Assembly: GCA_014084085.1 (NCBI GenBank)
Contig: NPFB01000006.1
Location: forward strand, 266,027-330,026
DNA from: Hondaea fermentalgiana
Lineage: Eukaryota; Sar; Bigyra; Thraustochytrida; Thraustochytriidae
Reading direction: 5' to 3'
DNA length: 64,000 bases
Below are positions 20,472 to 28,861 of this stretch, in pieces. Positions within the stretch are counted from its first letter, which is position 1; every line of letters begins with the position of its first letter. Below the pieces are notes generated by a model. That model did no database searches. It saw nothing but the letters and a program-made list of their open reading frames with translations, and had not been told where the DNA came from. A program made the position numbers and the translations under genes.

Positions 20472-20717
20472 ATGTTTCGAAGTGGTTGGTGCCTCACAAA
20501 AAGTGCTGGAACCCTCCTACGCGCGTCCAGTCAGCGCAGACATGTCCAACCCGAACTGGCACAGTGGAAGAACGAATTCTCGGCGAATCGCATCGATGCT
20601 TTGCGCGGCGACCATTCGTCACCATACATCATTCCTCGTTACGAGTCGGCGGGTGTGCTCGATCACAAGGAAATTGCCGATGCGCGCGTTCATTCACCAG
20701 AGACTCACTCGATCTGA
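20472..20717 (+). CDS. Putative small mitochondrial protein, unknown
   Basis: 81-aa ATG frame. It starts MFRSGWCLTKSAGTLLRASSQRRHV, Arg/Ser-rich and lacking acidic residues, as expected of a mitochondrial targeting sequence, then a hydrophilic region (ELAQWKNEFSANRIDAL, YIIPRYESAGVLDHKEIADARVH). Codon choice resembles neighbouring genes, favouring G/C or pyrimidine thirds. I recognise no family. It sits alone between the cyclin and GRK 3' ends. Its small size means it could be chance; the presequence-like start is the main support. Confidence 0.45.
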   Translation: MFRSGWCLTKSAGTLLRASSQRRHVQPELAQWKNEFSANRIDALRGDHSSPYIIPRYESAGVLDHKEIADARVHSPETHSI

Positions 20718-20863
20718 GGCGCCTCCTCATCTCCTCAAGAAGCTTGTTGCCACGAAAACACACAGACACACAAGAAGAAAGACACATACATAAGATGAGG
20801 GAATCGGATAGGCACAGCACGACGCCTGCTCACGGAAAAGTGCGGTCACGAGATTGCGCTCGA

Positions 20864-22768
20864 CTAGGAAAGAATGCAGCAGGCGCCAGGCTCGAGTCGC
20901 TGGAGGTAGGCCAGCTTGCCTTCGTCCTCAAGCTTGAGCACGCTCACCAAATCCTCTTGGTGCTTGAGAGATGAGGTATAATCAAAGTCGGGAATCTCGT
21001 CCGCAGTCGTAAGCTTGAGCTTGCGGTAGTCGTGCTCATTGCTCTTGCCGTCAAGATCACTCTGGTTAAAAGCGTGGATCTGCTCGCGCTTGGGCACCCA
21101 CGGCGGAGACAACTCCTTGCGACCGAGCTTGCCCCAGTCGATCGAGTCAAAATAAGGGTCTTCCTTGACATCATCAGCACCGCGAGGCGAGGCGCCGAGG
21201 CGCTTGTTCTTGTCCCGCACAATAAGGCGCGAGATGAAGGCCTTGGCGTCCTCTGGGAAGGGACGCGATTCGCCGCCCATGCCGGAGCCCAGCTTGTGCG
21301 GGAATTGCAGCGGCCAATGAAGCGTGGCTTCGTCGCGCTCCATTTTGGTGTTGAGCTTGGAGAAAGGGCAGCGGCCAGATAGCAGCTCGTAGAGTACACA
21401 GCCAAGGCTCCACCAGTCGACGGGAAAGGAATACCGCTTCTTTTGAAGCATTTCGGGCGGCCAGTAGCCGGGGGTTCCGGCGCGTCCGCGCAGCATCTTA
21501 CCATTTGTGACGATCGCCAGGCCCATATCCGAAATGCGGCAATGGCCGTCTTCGTCAAGGAGAATGTTATCCGGCTTGAGGTCGCGATAGAGAATGCCAA
21601 GGCTGTGGAGGTGCTCAATGCCAAGGACAACTTCGGCAATATGGAAGCGCGCACGTTCTGGCTCAAAGTAGCGCTCGACGGCCAAATGGTACTGCAGATC
21701 GCCGCCCGAACAAAGCGGGAGGGCAAGGTAGAAGTTGTCCTTGTCCGCAAATGCATACTGCAGGTACACGGTAAAAGAAGAAGGGTGTTCACCGAGCTTG
21801 GCGAGAACCTCACGCTCGGCCCTGACGAGCTTGATGGCTTTTTTGCCCTTGACGAGTTTCTTGTTCATGCATTTGAGCGCCAAGAGAGCGCCGGTGGCGC
21901 GGAATTTGGCCCCCGCCACCACACCAAAGGCTCCGCGTCCAAGGTCACGAAAGATATTGAAATTGTCGAGCACGATCGGCTGCTCGCAGTACCAGAGCAA
22001 CGCCATGAGACGCTCAAAGCCGGGGTTCTGCGTAAAGGCGTCCCAGTTGGCGGACTCCTCCTCGAGAATTTGCAAAAACAAATCTTCGAGGGCCTCGACG
22101 GCGAAATTCTTGTTTTCCGTGCGTTGACGACTCAGACTGTTGCGTTTGCGTGCGAGCTCCTCGTCTACACCCTTGTCCGACGTCTCGTCGCTCATGTTGT
22201 CGACATCTAGTTTAACGAGTTCCGCGCTGGCCTCGGTCGCGCTTTCGTCGCCTTCGGTGCTCACGTGGTTTTCACCATCGATCGTGATCTGACCGTCCCC
22301 GTCATCGCTGCAGCTCGAGTCCAGACTCACAGGTTCCACCTCACTTGGTGGTTCTGACTCAGGTGAGGCAAAGACGTCTGGCGAGCTCACCAGGTATGGC
22401 AGGACCTGGTGTGCAAGCTTTTCGGAGAGGTTGACGACCATGTCGCGGTACTTTGCAGGCAGCTGCTGGGCCCTTGCGAGGAGCGTGTGATACTCATCCG
22501 GCGCGGGGTTTTCCGATCGCTTGAACTCGTGAAGGGTGGACAAGAATGCGTACACAGGCTTTGACTCCGGATACGCCTGTGAGAGGATGTAGACGCCGAT
22601 GGGCTGCGCGACGCAGTACGCGAGGTCGATCCCGCGCGAAGACGCAAACTCTGCGGGATCAAAGTCGGCCGGTGGCGGCGTGATGCGCGCATTCGGCCTC
22701 GTCGTCTCCCGGCCGCGCAGCACCTCTCCGAACTGCGCGTCGGCGATGCAGTCTTGGATCTCGTCCAT
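20864..22768 (-). CDS. GRK-like AGC kinase with RGS-homology domain and CaaX box
   Basis: 634 aa, intronless. An RGS-homology region starts near residue 40, with YCVAQPIG matching the CxxQPIG of GRKs. After an acidic insert (about 130-215) its last helices resume (ALEDLFLQILEEESANWDAF) and run into the kinase domain at about 270-535: GRGAFGVVAG loop, catalytic YRDLKPDN, SDMG in place of DFG/DLG, GTPGYWPPE in place of the GRK GTxGYMAPE. An AGC C-terminal extension follows. The last four residues CILS form a CaaX box, preceded by another Cys, as in rhodopsin kinase. This predicts farnesylation and membrane attachment. GRKs phosphorylate activated GPCRs. Confidence 0.9.
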   Translation of the reverse strand: MDEIQDCIADAQFGEVLRGRETTRPNARITPPPADFDPAEFASSRGIDLAYCVAQPIGVYILSQAYPESKPVYAFLSTLHEFKRSENPAPDEYHTLLARAQQLPAKYRDMVVNLSEKLAHQVLPYLVSSPDVFASPESEPPSEVEPVSLDSSCSDDGDGQITIDGENHVSTEGDESATEASAELVKLDVDNMSDETSDKGVDEELARKRNSLSRQRTENKNFAVEALEDLFLQILEEESANWDAFTQNPGFERLMALLWYCEQPIVLDNFNIFRDLGRGAFGVVAGAKFRATGALLALKCMNKKLVKGKKAIKLVRAEREVLAKLGEHPSSFTVYLQYAFADKDNFYLALPLCSGGDLQYHLAVERYFEPERARFHIAEVVLGIEHLHSLGILYRDLKPDNILLDEDGHCRISDMGLAIVTNGKMLRGRAGTPGYWPPEMLQKKRYSFPVDWWSLGCVLYELLSGRCPFSKLNTKMERDEATLHWPLQFPHKLGSGMGGESRPFPEDAKAFISRLIVRDKNKRLGASPRGADDVKEDPYFDSIDWGKLGRKELSPPWVPKREQIHAFNQSDLDGKSNEHDYRKLKLTTADEIPDFDYTSSLKHQEDLVSVLKLEDEGKLAYLQRLEPGACCILS

Positions 22769-23289
22769 GGCGCCTTCGAGCCGACCTCGCCTGCGCTCGC
22801 GAGGAGAGCAAACAGACCTGCCGCGCCGTGCCGCTACCGCTGGCCCGCCTCTGCTCCCTCCGCCCTCCTCTGCTCCGCCCTCCTCCGCTCGACCCGACTC
22901 GCGTTTGCCGCGCGACCGCACGCCCGGCGTCCAGCCAGCGCGTGCACACACGCTCGCGCACACGCCTTTCGACTATCAAAAGCTGCCGCTGCACGTGCCG
23001 CGCCGCTTCTCCTCTCTCCTCCTCCTGGCGGCGCGCCAGCTAGCTCGCGCCTTTCTCCGGGCGCGCAGCCGTCGCCGTCTCGCGCCGCCTCGCGCTGCCT
23101 CGCGCTGCCTCGCGCGCGGCCTCGCGCGGGCGGGCGGGCGGGAGGGAGGGAGGGAGAGGGGAAGAGAAGCACGGAGACACGCAGGGAGGTGAGCCCCGCC
23201 TCGGCCCTGAGCGAGGCAGCGGAGGGGAACGGCGGCGGCGCAGGCGCGGCGCGCGGCTGCGCACGGGGCGGCGCCGCGGCGGGCGGGGA

Positions 23290-23338
23290 TCGATCGATCG
23301 ATTGATTTGATTGATTGATCGATTGATTGGTCGATGAT
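23290..23338. repeat. GATC/GATT tetranucleotide repeat
   Basis: Alternating GATC and GATT units over about 49 bp. Confidence 0.85.
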
Positions 23339-23864
23339 TAAATGTGAAGAAGCTACGACAGCGCGAAGCAGCCGAGATGGATGAGGTCGGGCAACTAGTT
23401 GACCCGCGGCGCGCCTCGAGCTCCTTAGCCGCTGCCCAAGAGAGGACGGCGCCGCGGGCGGCCGCCGCGCCGCCGCCAAGCCCTCCTCTGTCGCTTTTCT
23501 CGCGGCCCTGGAGGCGGGACGTCTGCGTGGAACAATTCATTCGCACGTGGCACCAATTCATCCCATTCCATTCCACTCCATTCCATTCCAATCGCATTTC
23601 CATTCTCGCATGTCTGACGGGCTTGCGCAGACGCAGGCGAAGGCGAGGGAAGGAGGGCCTTTAGCGCGGCAGTAAGTGCCGTGAGCTATCCCCAGGTTCT
23701 CGTGTCGGCTAGACCGACCTCGGCGGTTCTGTGTGCTGACAGCAGCGGGTGCGAGGCCAAAGTTGTGCAAGCACGTTGTACAAGCACGCCAGCCTTGACG
23801 TATCGCAGGTCAGAACGCGAAAAAATATTATATGTATATAAAAAAAGACAAGCGGCGCCGTGAC

Positions 23865-23912
23865 GGACGCACGTAGCAAGCTGACGGGCGCACGCGCTTG
23901 CTACGTGCGTCC
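23865..23912. repeat. Perfect 17-bp inverted repeat (hairpin)
   Basis: Arms 23865-23881 and 23896-23912 are perfect complements (GGACGCACGTAGCAAGC with GCTTGCTACGTGCGTCC) around a 14-nt GC-rich loop. No T-run follows. It lies 30 bp before the MITE-like element and is not part of its terminal repeats. Confidence 0.9.
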
Positions 23913-23941
23913 CTTTCACACATGACAATCACTTTTTGCGG

Positions 23942-24180
23942 TAGGGTAGGATGCCTAATTTGCAACATCATTTTTCGAAAACCCATTCTTCGATCAAAAT
24001 TCAAGCTTTAATTGCAGGAGTCGCGTAGGGCGTGCGTACAAGCATGGAGAGCTTGCATCTTGATCAGTTAACAAAATCAGTCGATTGGTGTTGCTTGAGA
24101 TCAATTAGGCCTGAAGCTTGAATTTTGATCGAAAAATGATTTTCCGAAAAATGATGTTGTAAATCAGGCATCCTACCCTA
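23942..24180. mobile_element. MITE-like element with 67-bp inverted repeats and TA target duplication
   Basis: Positions 23942-24008 and 24114-24180 are imperfect inverted repeats, with about 57 of 67 positions complementary by eye. The outer ends read TAGGGTAGGATGCC and the mirror GGCATCCTACCCTA. If the flanking TA is the duplicated target, the element is 23944-24178 (235 bp), non-coding, with a 105-bp centre. Size, inverted repeats and TA target fit a Tc1/mariner-type non-autonomous element. It lies 120 bp past the PSMB5 stop. No second copy was seen in the window. Confidence 0.82.
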
Positions 24181-24300
24181 GATAGGGCTCTGGTGCAAGG
24201 AAGGGAAGAAACTCAGCAAGATAATCTGTCTGAGCCGACACGCGTCCAAGAAAATGCATGTAGAAAAGAAAAAGGCTTAGGGCACGGTACAATGTAAAGT

Positions 24301-25155
24301 TTATGGGTTGGCGGCAGCCTCGCGCTCCGCGGAGTACTTGTCGTGATGGTGGTAGGTGTCGCCAGAAAAGACGTGGGTCCAGCCGGTCTCCTTGACCAAG
24401 TAAACGTTGTTGACACCACCAGAGTAAGCATCGCGGTACGTGGCGTGGTAGATGGCGCGCTTGCCGAGTTCGATAGCCTCCTCATCCGAAAGGTCAAAAG
24501 AGTACGAAGAGTCGAGCACACCGTAGGCGTAGGTGCCACCGGAACCGACGCAAAAGAAGGGCTTGTCGCCATCAGCCTTGAGCCGCGTGCCATCGTTGTC
24601 GACGTAAAAGAGCTGGGGTCCACGCTTGTCCCAGCCGGTAATCATCGTACCCATGGACAGACCCATGCCCTTGTAGTAGTTCATGGTGTTGGCCAAAAGC
24701 TTCGAGGCCGCCGCAACGGAAATACGCTCCTTGTTGCGCAGCTCGAACATGCGGCACTGCATGCCGAGGTTGCGCTCCCAAAACAGACAGTCTGCGGCAC
24801 CACCGGCCATGGTACCCAAGAGATACGGGTTGATCTCAATGACCTTCTTGACAGTTTGCGAGCCGATGTAGGAGCCCTGCGAAGCACGCGAGTCCACCGA
24901 GACGATCACACCGCCCTTGAAGATGAACGCGAGCGTGGTTGTACCCTTGGAAAACTTAAGCCGCTTGCCGTTGTCTTCATAGGTGCCGGGACTAAAGTTC
25001 TGCGACACGAACTCCGCCGGATGCTGCACGCCAGGAAGCTCAAACTTCATCTGGTCATGGCCCATGCCCGCGGCGCTCGCCATGTCCATGCGCGTCGCGC
25101 TCGCGCCGTGCGACTCGCGGAAAAGCCCGCGAGGGGGCGCCTGCAAGAGGTCCAT
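24301..25155 (-). CDS. PSMB5: 20S proteasome subunit beta-5
   Basis: 284 aa. A propeptide of 71 residues ends FSKG, and T72 begins the mature chain ([21 protein letters not shown]), giving the catalytic N-terminal Thr of the chymotrypsin-like site. Conserved segments follow: [75 protein letters not shown] and Asp/Lys positions needed for Ntn-hydrolase chemistry are present (K104 by alignment lies in QTVKKV). Intronless, usual length. Confidence 0.96.
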   Translation of the reverse strand: MDLLQAPPRGLFRESHGASATRMDMASAAGMGHDQMKFELPGVQHPAEFVSQNFSPGTYEDNGKRLKFSKGTTTLAFIFKGGVIVSVDSRASQGSYIGSQTVKKVIEINPYLLGTMAGGAADCLFWERNLGMQCRMFELRNKERISVAAASKLLANTMNYYKGMGLSMGTMITGWDKRGPQLFYVDNDGTRLKADGDKPFFCVGSGGTYAYGVLDSSYSFDLSDEEAIELGKRAIYHATYRDAYSGGVNNVYLVKETGWTHVFSGDTYHHHDKYSAEREAAANP

Positions 25156-25483
25156 CGTTGCCTTTCGCTCGGCCGACTCGCTCCCTTCGCGCAACGCAGC
25201 GCGACCTTTGTACAGCTGGCTGCGGACTCGCCGCTCCTCCCGCGCGCCCTGTCCTCTCGCCTCCTCCTGCCTCTGCGCTTTTCCTCGCGCGCTCCTCGTC
25301 GCTAACGCGCTCGCTGGTGATCTGCCGCGACGTTGCTCGAGGATCGATCCTCTCTCTCCCTAGCTTGAAGGGGCGCCGATCGAAGCTTCGTCGCGAAGGG
25401 GGCAGACTGCACCTTTGAGGGACTTTTGCGCTGCATAGGCCAGTCGGGCATCAGGACTTCTTTCCCACAAAATAATCATCCTA

Positions 25484-25505
25484 CCCCCCCCCCCCCCCCC
25501 CCCCC
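25484..25505. repeat. Poly-C tract
   Basis: 22 consecutive C residues; length is likely uncertain in assembly. Confidence 0.9.
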
Positions 25506-25806
25506 GTCTTGTTCTGTATAGTGTACGAAGAGCTCGGTAAGCCCAAACGATGATGGCGGCGAATGCGCTCGGGCGCAGTGGCGGCTGCGACCATCGAGGT
25601 CGCCTTTGCTTGGAGATCGATCTGCTACTAGCTCTTACGCAAAATCGAGTTCTTTGTCGTCAAGTTCACATGCTTTTGGCGCAGTGTAAAGAAAGAAAAG
25701 GGGAAAAAAAAAAAGGTTTTTGCGCGGAGGTGCTCCGGCAAGCGCCTGGCGGACGCATTGATTGAAGTGTCTCGAGAGCAGGCTCGGCGCGGTAAGGTCG
25801 CCGCCG

Positions 25807-25835
25807 TGTCTGTCTGTCTGTCTGTCTGTCTGTCT
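25807..25835. repeat. TGTC tetranucleotide repeat
   Basis: Seven tandem TGTC units. Confidence 0.9.
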
Positions 25836-25981
25836 AGCTGTGCATGCACTTCCATAGAACAACCAGAATTCATCGCAGGTCTAAAAGCAAGGTGTTCTAA
25901 GGTATGCCTAGTAGTAAGTAAGCAATGTCGAAACGGATCTGTTGCTTTTGGGGCGGCGCGGACGCTTGCGCGACCGTCCCC

Positions 25982-26010
25982 CAAGCAAGCAAGCAAGCAA
26001 GCAAGCAAGC
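25982..26010. repeat. CAAG tetranucleotide repeat
   Basis: Seven tandem CAAG units. Confidence 0.9.
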
Positions 26011-26141
26011 GAGTTCCTTTCTGCATATCAAAAACTGCGAGACAAGGCAAGATTCTGCAAATCTTGCTTGACCGCACGACACTTTGATCAGCTGCGAACG
26101 AGACGCGCTCTTCACAGAGCAAAACAGTTGCCGCAGCAAGC

Positions 26142-26552
26142 ATGTCGCTTCGCAGCAGCTTTCTCGCAGTCATTGTCTTCATTCTCTATGCGGCTTGCTT
26201 TGAAAAGACGCTCGCTTCGTCCTTTAGGGCACCCATGGTCGCCGCCGAGGAGGACGTAGCTACGATGGGGCGCAAACTCGATCGATTCAGGTGCCCAAAC
26301 AGAAGACTTAAGCCCGACATAACCGAGGTCTGCCCTGAAGTCTGTGTTCGAAGCGTCGAAAAGGAGCTGGCCATCAATGCTTCGAGCTGCTTGTCGCGTG
26401 CCTTCGAGATTCAGTGTATGTGCCGCGGCGATCGTGTTCTCAAAGTAAACACGAACAAGTGCATCCAGCGGAGCCAGTGCGAGGGCGAGTGGGAGCTCGT
26501 CGCGGGCGAGATTTCTAACCACAACCACTTTCCCCTATACACATTTCCTTAA
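26142..26552 (+). CDS. Secreted cysteine-rich protein, TIL-like Cys pattern
   Basis: 136 aa. A signal peptide covers about 1-26 (SFLAVIVFILYAACFEKTLA). From residue 50 there are eight Cys: RC, VC, EVC, SSC, QCMC, KC and QC, with the closing pattern C-x-C-x(n)-G-x(n)-C-x(4)-C that resembles trypsin-inhibitor-like (TIL) domains, which have ten. An NAS sequon is a possible glycosylation site. A protease-inhibitor role is a hypothesis only. Translation from the first ATG after the divergent PSMB5 upstream region. The family is otherwise unrecognised. Confidence 0.62.
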   Translation: MSLRSSFLAVIVFILYAACFEKTLASSFRAPMVAAEEDVATMGRKLDRFRCPNRRLKPDITEVCPEVCVRSVEKELAINASSCLSRAFEIQCMCRGDRVLKVNTNKCIQRSQCEGEWELVAGEISNHNHFPLYTFP

Positions 26553-27084
26553 TGTTCCCTATTTACAGTTAGTTCAGCCAGCGGGCGGCTTTGTTGTTTA
26601 GTTCGATCGGAGCATACTTGCGACGTTGTGCGCAGAAAGGCTCAGACATCTCTCCGGGCATCAATGTGATGATGTCAATGATCCATCATCTGTCGCGGTG
26701 GCCCATCCCGCCCAACCCCCTAACTCTCTAACTTGCGAAGAAGAAAAATCACAATGACAAATCAATTGCAAACAAAAACCCAGCTATGTCTTCGACGCAC
26801 TCGTTCGCGGGCTGGACTTGCCTTGCCTTGCCTTGCCTTGCCTTTCTTGCCTGGTTACATCCACTCTATACCCCAGTGGCACTGAAAGAAAGAAGAGCCA
26901 GGATGCTGGCAGTCCTAGTTTATGGGGGCTGAGCATCACGGGCCGCAGATCACAGATCCTAAACGCTTAGAAAGGTGGCGAACGCGCGGTGCAGACCTTG
27001 AAAGCCCGAGGCAAGACAAGACAAGGCAGGGCAGGGCGGAGCGGCGCGAAGCGGAGCGGAGCGAAGCAGCAGGAAACAAGGACG
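26553..27084. other. Intergenic upstream of first metacaspase
   Basis: CCTTG pentamer repeat at 26818-26845 and GGCAGG/GGAGC purine-rich repeats at 27020-27065 just before the start. ACTCTATACCCC lies at 26871-26882. No gene seen. Confidence 0.45.
26818..26845. repeat. CCTTG pentanucleotide repeat
   Basis: About five tandem TTGCC units. Confidence 0.85.
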
Positions 27085-28281
27085 ATGAACTTTTTGCGCA
27101 AGGCCGCCGACAAGTTCGACGAGGTCGAGGAGGGCATGAAGAAACTCGAAGTCAAGGCCAAACAAGCCACAGGGAGAGATGTCGAGGTCGACGGCGAGAA
27201 GATCAGCGAGGACGACTTTGACGGCAAGGTGCAAAAGACCATCCCGGCCGTCGTCCGCATGATCTCCGGATGCCACGACACGCAGACCAGTGCTGATGTG
27301 TCCAACACGGCCTCCTTCGAGCTCCCCGTCGAGACCGGCCCCGGGGGCGCAGGTGGCGCTGCGACCAACTCGCTCCTCGCCGCCATCGAGCGCAACGGGA
27401 GCGAGGATCTGACCTGGGTCGAGCTCCTTGAGGCCATGCGCAAGATTCTCGATGAAAAGGGATACTCGCAGATCCCTCAGCTCTCGGCCTCGCGCAAGCT
27501 TGACGTTGCCGCCGAGAAGTTCAACCTCATCAACCCTGACGAGTCGTCTGGCAACAAGCGCAAGGCGCTCCTTGTCGGCATCAACTACGTCGGCCAAAAG
27601 GGCGAACTTGCCGGCTGCCACAACGACGTCATCTCCATGAAGCGATTCCTTGAAAAGCAGGGCTTCCAGGAATTCCGCGTGCTTCTTGACGACGGCGAGG
27701 CCGAGAACCCCACTGCCGACAACATCATGAAGGGCTTCGATTGGCTCACCGAAGGCAACTCCACCGGCGACTCGCTCTTCTTTCACTACTCGGGCCATGG
27801 TGGCTACGTCGCAGACGACTCAGGCGACGAAAAGGACGGCCGGGACGAGACCATTGTCCCCGTTGACTTTCAGTCCACGGGCCAGATCCGCGACGATCTT
27901 ATCTTCAAGGAGCTTGTGCTCCCCGTCGATGAGGGCATCACGCTTTCCTGCCTCATGGATTGCTGCCACTCGGGCACCGTCCTGGATCTTCCGTACATGA
28001 TCAAGGCGTCCGAGCACCTCGACTCCTCTTCGCAGATGGAGGCCAACCCGGGCTTCAGCTTCAAGAAGCTCTTTACCCTTGCAGTCAAGATTTACGAGAT
28101 GAAGAAGGGTGGTGCCTCCAACACCGACATGGCAAAGGCCGCTGGCAAGGATATCTTGCCCATGTTTGCTGGCAGCAACAAAAACTCGGGCGGCCTGGGC
28201 AATCTCATGTCTTTTGCCGCCAGTATGGCCGGTGGCAGCGGCGGCAGCAGTGGTGGAAAGCTCCCTTCTTTGCCCTTTTGA
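27085..28281 (+). CDS. Type III metacaspase (p10 before p20), copy 1
   Basis: 398 aa, intronless. The p10-type region comes first (about 50-150: AVVRMISGCHDTQTSADV, SLLAAIERNG, YSQIPQLSASRKLDV). The p20 region follows (about 155-310: KALLVGINYVGQKGELAGCHNDV, FHYSGHGGYV with H238, and LMDCCHSG with C294). This inverted order defines type III metacaspases, known from algae and other heterokont-type protists. DDSGDEKDGRDE is the usual acidic, probably Ca2+-binding loop. These are Arg/Lys-specific Cys proteases of stress and cell-death pathways. A Gly/Ser-rich tail ends the protein. The start is the first ATG. Confidence 0.92.
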   Translation: MNFLRKAADKFDEVEEGMKKLEVKAKQATGRDVEVDGEKISEDDFDGKVQKTIPAVVRMISGCHDTQTSADVSNTASFELPVETGPGGAGGAATNSLLAAIERNGSEDLTWVELLEAMRKILDEKGYSQIPQLSASRKLDVAAEKFNLINPDESSGNKRKALLVGINYVGQKGELAGCHNDVISMKRFLEKQGFQEFRVLLDDGEAENPTADNIMKGFDWLTEGNSTGDSLFFHYSGHGGYVADDSGDEKDGRDETIVPVDFQSTGQIRDDLIFKELVLPVDEGITLSCLMDCCHSGTVLDLPYMIKASEHLDSSSQMEANPGFSFKKLFTLAVKIYEMKKGGASNTDMAKAAGKDILPMFAGSNKNSGGLGNLMSFAASMAGGSGGSSGGKLPSLPF

Positions 28282-28861
28282 TCTCACCTAGCATGAAGCG
28301 AAGATCTTGTGCAGCATTCAAACAATGAAAAGGTTGCCTGCCTGCTTGCCTGTTTGCCTCTGCAACGTGCGCCCATGACGCGCCCATTACCCACATAATT
28401 GGATAAAAAATCATTCGAAAGCTTTCTTTTTGGGAATTGTCATACCGTGGAACTTCGACAATTTCTTGACACGCCAGTGACGGTGCTCGTCATGGGCCGC
28501 TGCTAACTAACTTATGTTGGACGGGTGAGATGAGCTGCGTCTTATCAAAAAGTGTTTTCGGACGAAAGCTTTTTCATTTTGGACATCAAGTTCGTTTTGG
28601 GCACCACCACCTCGCTTTAGAAAATAAAAAAAAAAAAAAACCTGCAAAGAATCAAAATCGAAAAGGAGAACTGCACGCGTAGGCGCGGGCACGCGCGCGA
28701 GAGAGACCACGCGAGGAGGAGGAGGAAGAAGAGGAGGAGGAGGAGGAGGACTCAACAGAGACTGGAAAGGACCACGAGAGGCACACGGGATCAGCGGCAC
28801 GGCCCGCCGTACGTTGTCGCCCTGCGCGCCTCACTTCAACTAAACCAAAGCCGCGTTTCCC
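28282..28861. other. Intergenic with GGA repeat
   Basis: Contains A15 near 28626-28640 and an interrupted GGA repeat at 28711-28751, immediately upstream of the EF-hand gene. No gene seen. Confidence 0.45.
28711..28751. repeat. GGA/GAA trinucleotide repeat
   Basis: About thirteen GGA or GAA units in tandem. Confidence 0.85.

Larger units (their letters stand above)
22769..23941. other. GC-rich, repeat-rich intergenic region upstream of GRK gene
   Basis: Very GC-rich with CGCGCTGCCT repeats at 23085-23130 and GGGAGGGAGGGA at 23140-23160. GATC/GATT repeats lie at 23290-23338 and ATTCC-type pentamers at 23565-23605. A strong hairpin lies at 23865-23912. Frames crossing it start without ATG or have arginine-rich chance composition; no gene supported. 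Confidence 0.5.
25156..26141. other. Divergent upstream region with poly-C and tetranucleotide repeats
   Basis: Between the divergent PSMB5 and secreted-protein starts. It holds C22 (25484-25505), TGTC x7 (25807-25835) and CAAG x7 (25982-26010). CTGTATAGTG at 25515-25524 is about 360 bp from the PSMB5 start. No gene seen. Confidence 0.5.

Noticed and set aside
25807..26010. TGTC and CAAG repeat arrays as a CRISPR-like array
   Set aside because: Perfect tetranucleotide microsatellites with no spacers.
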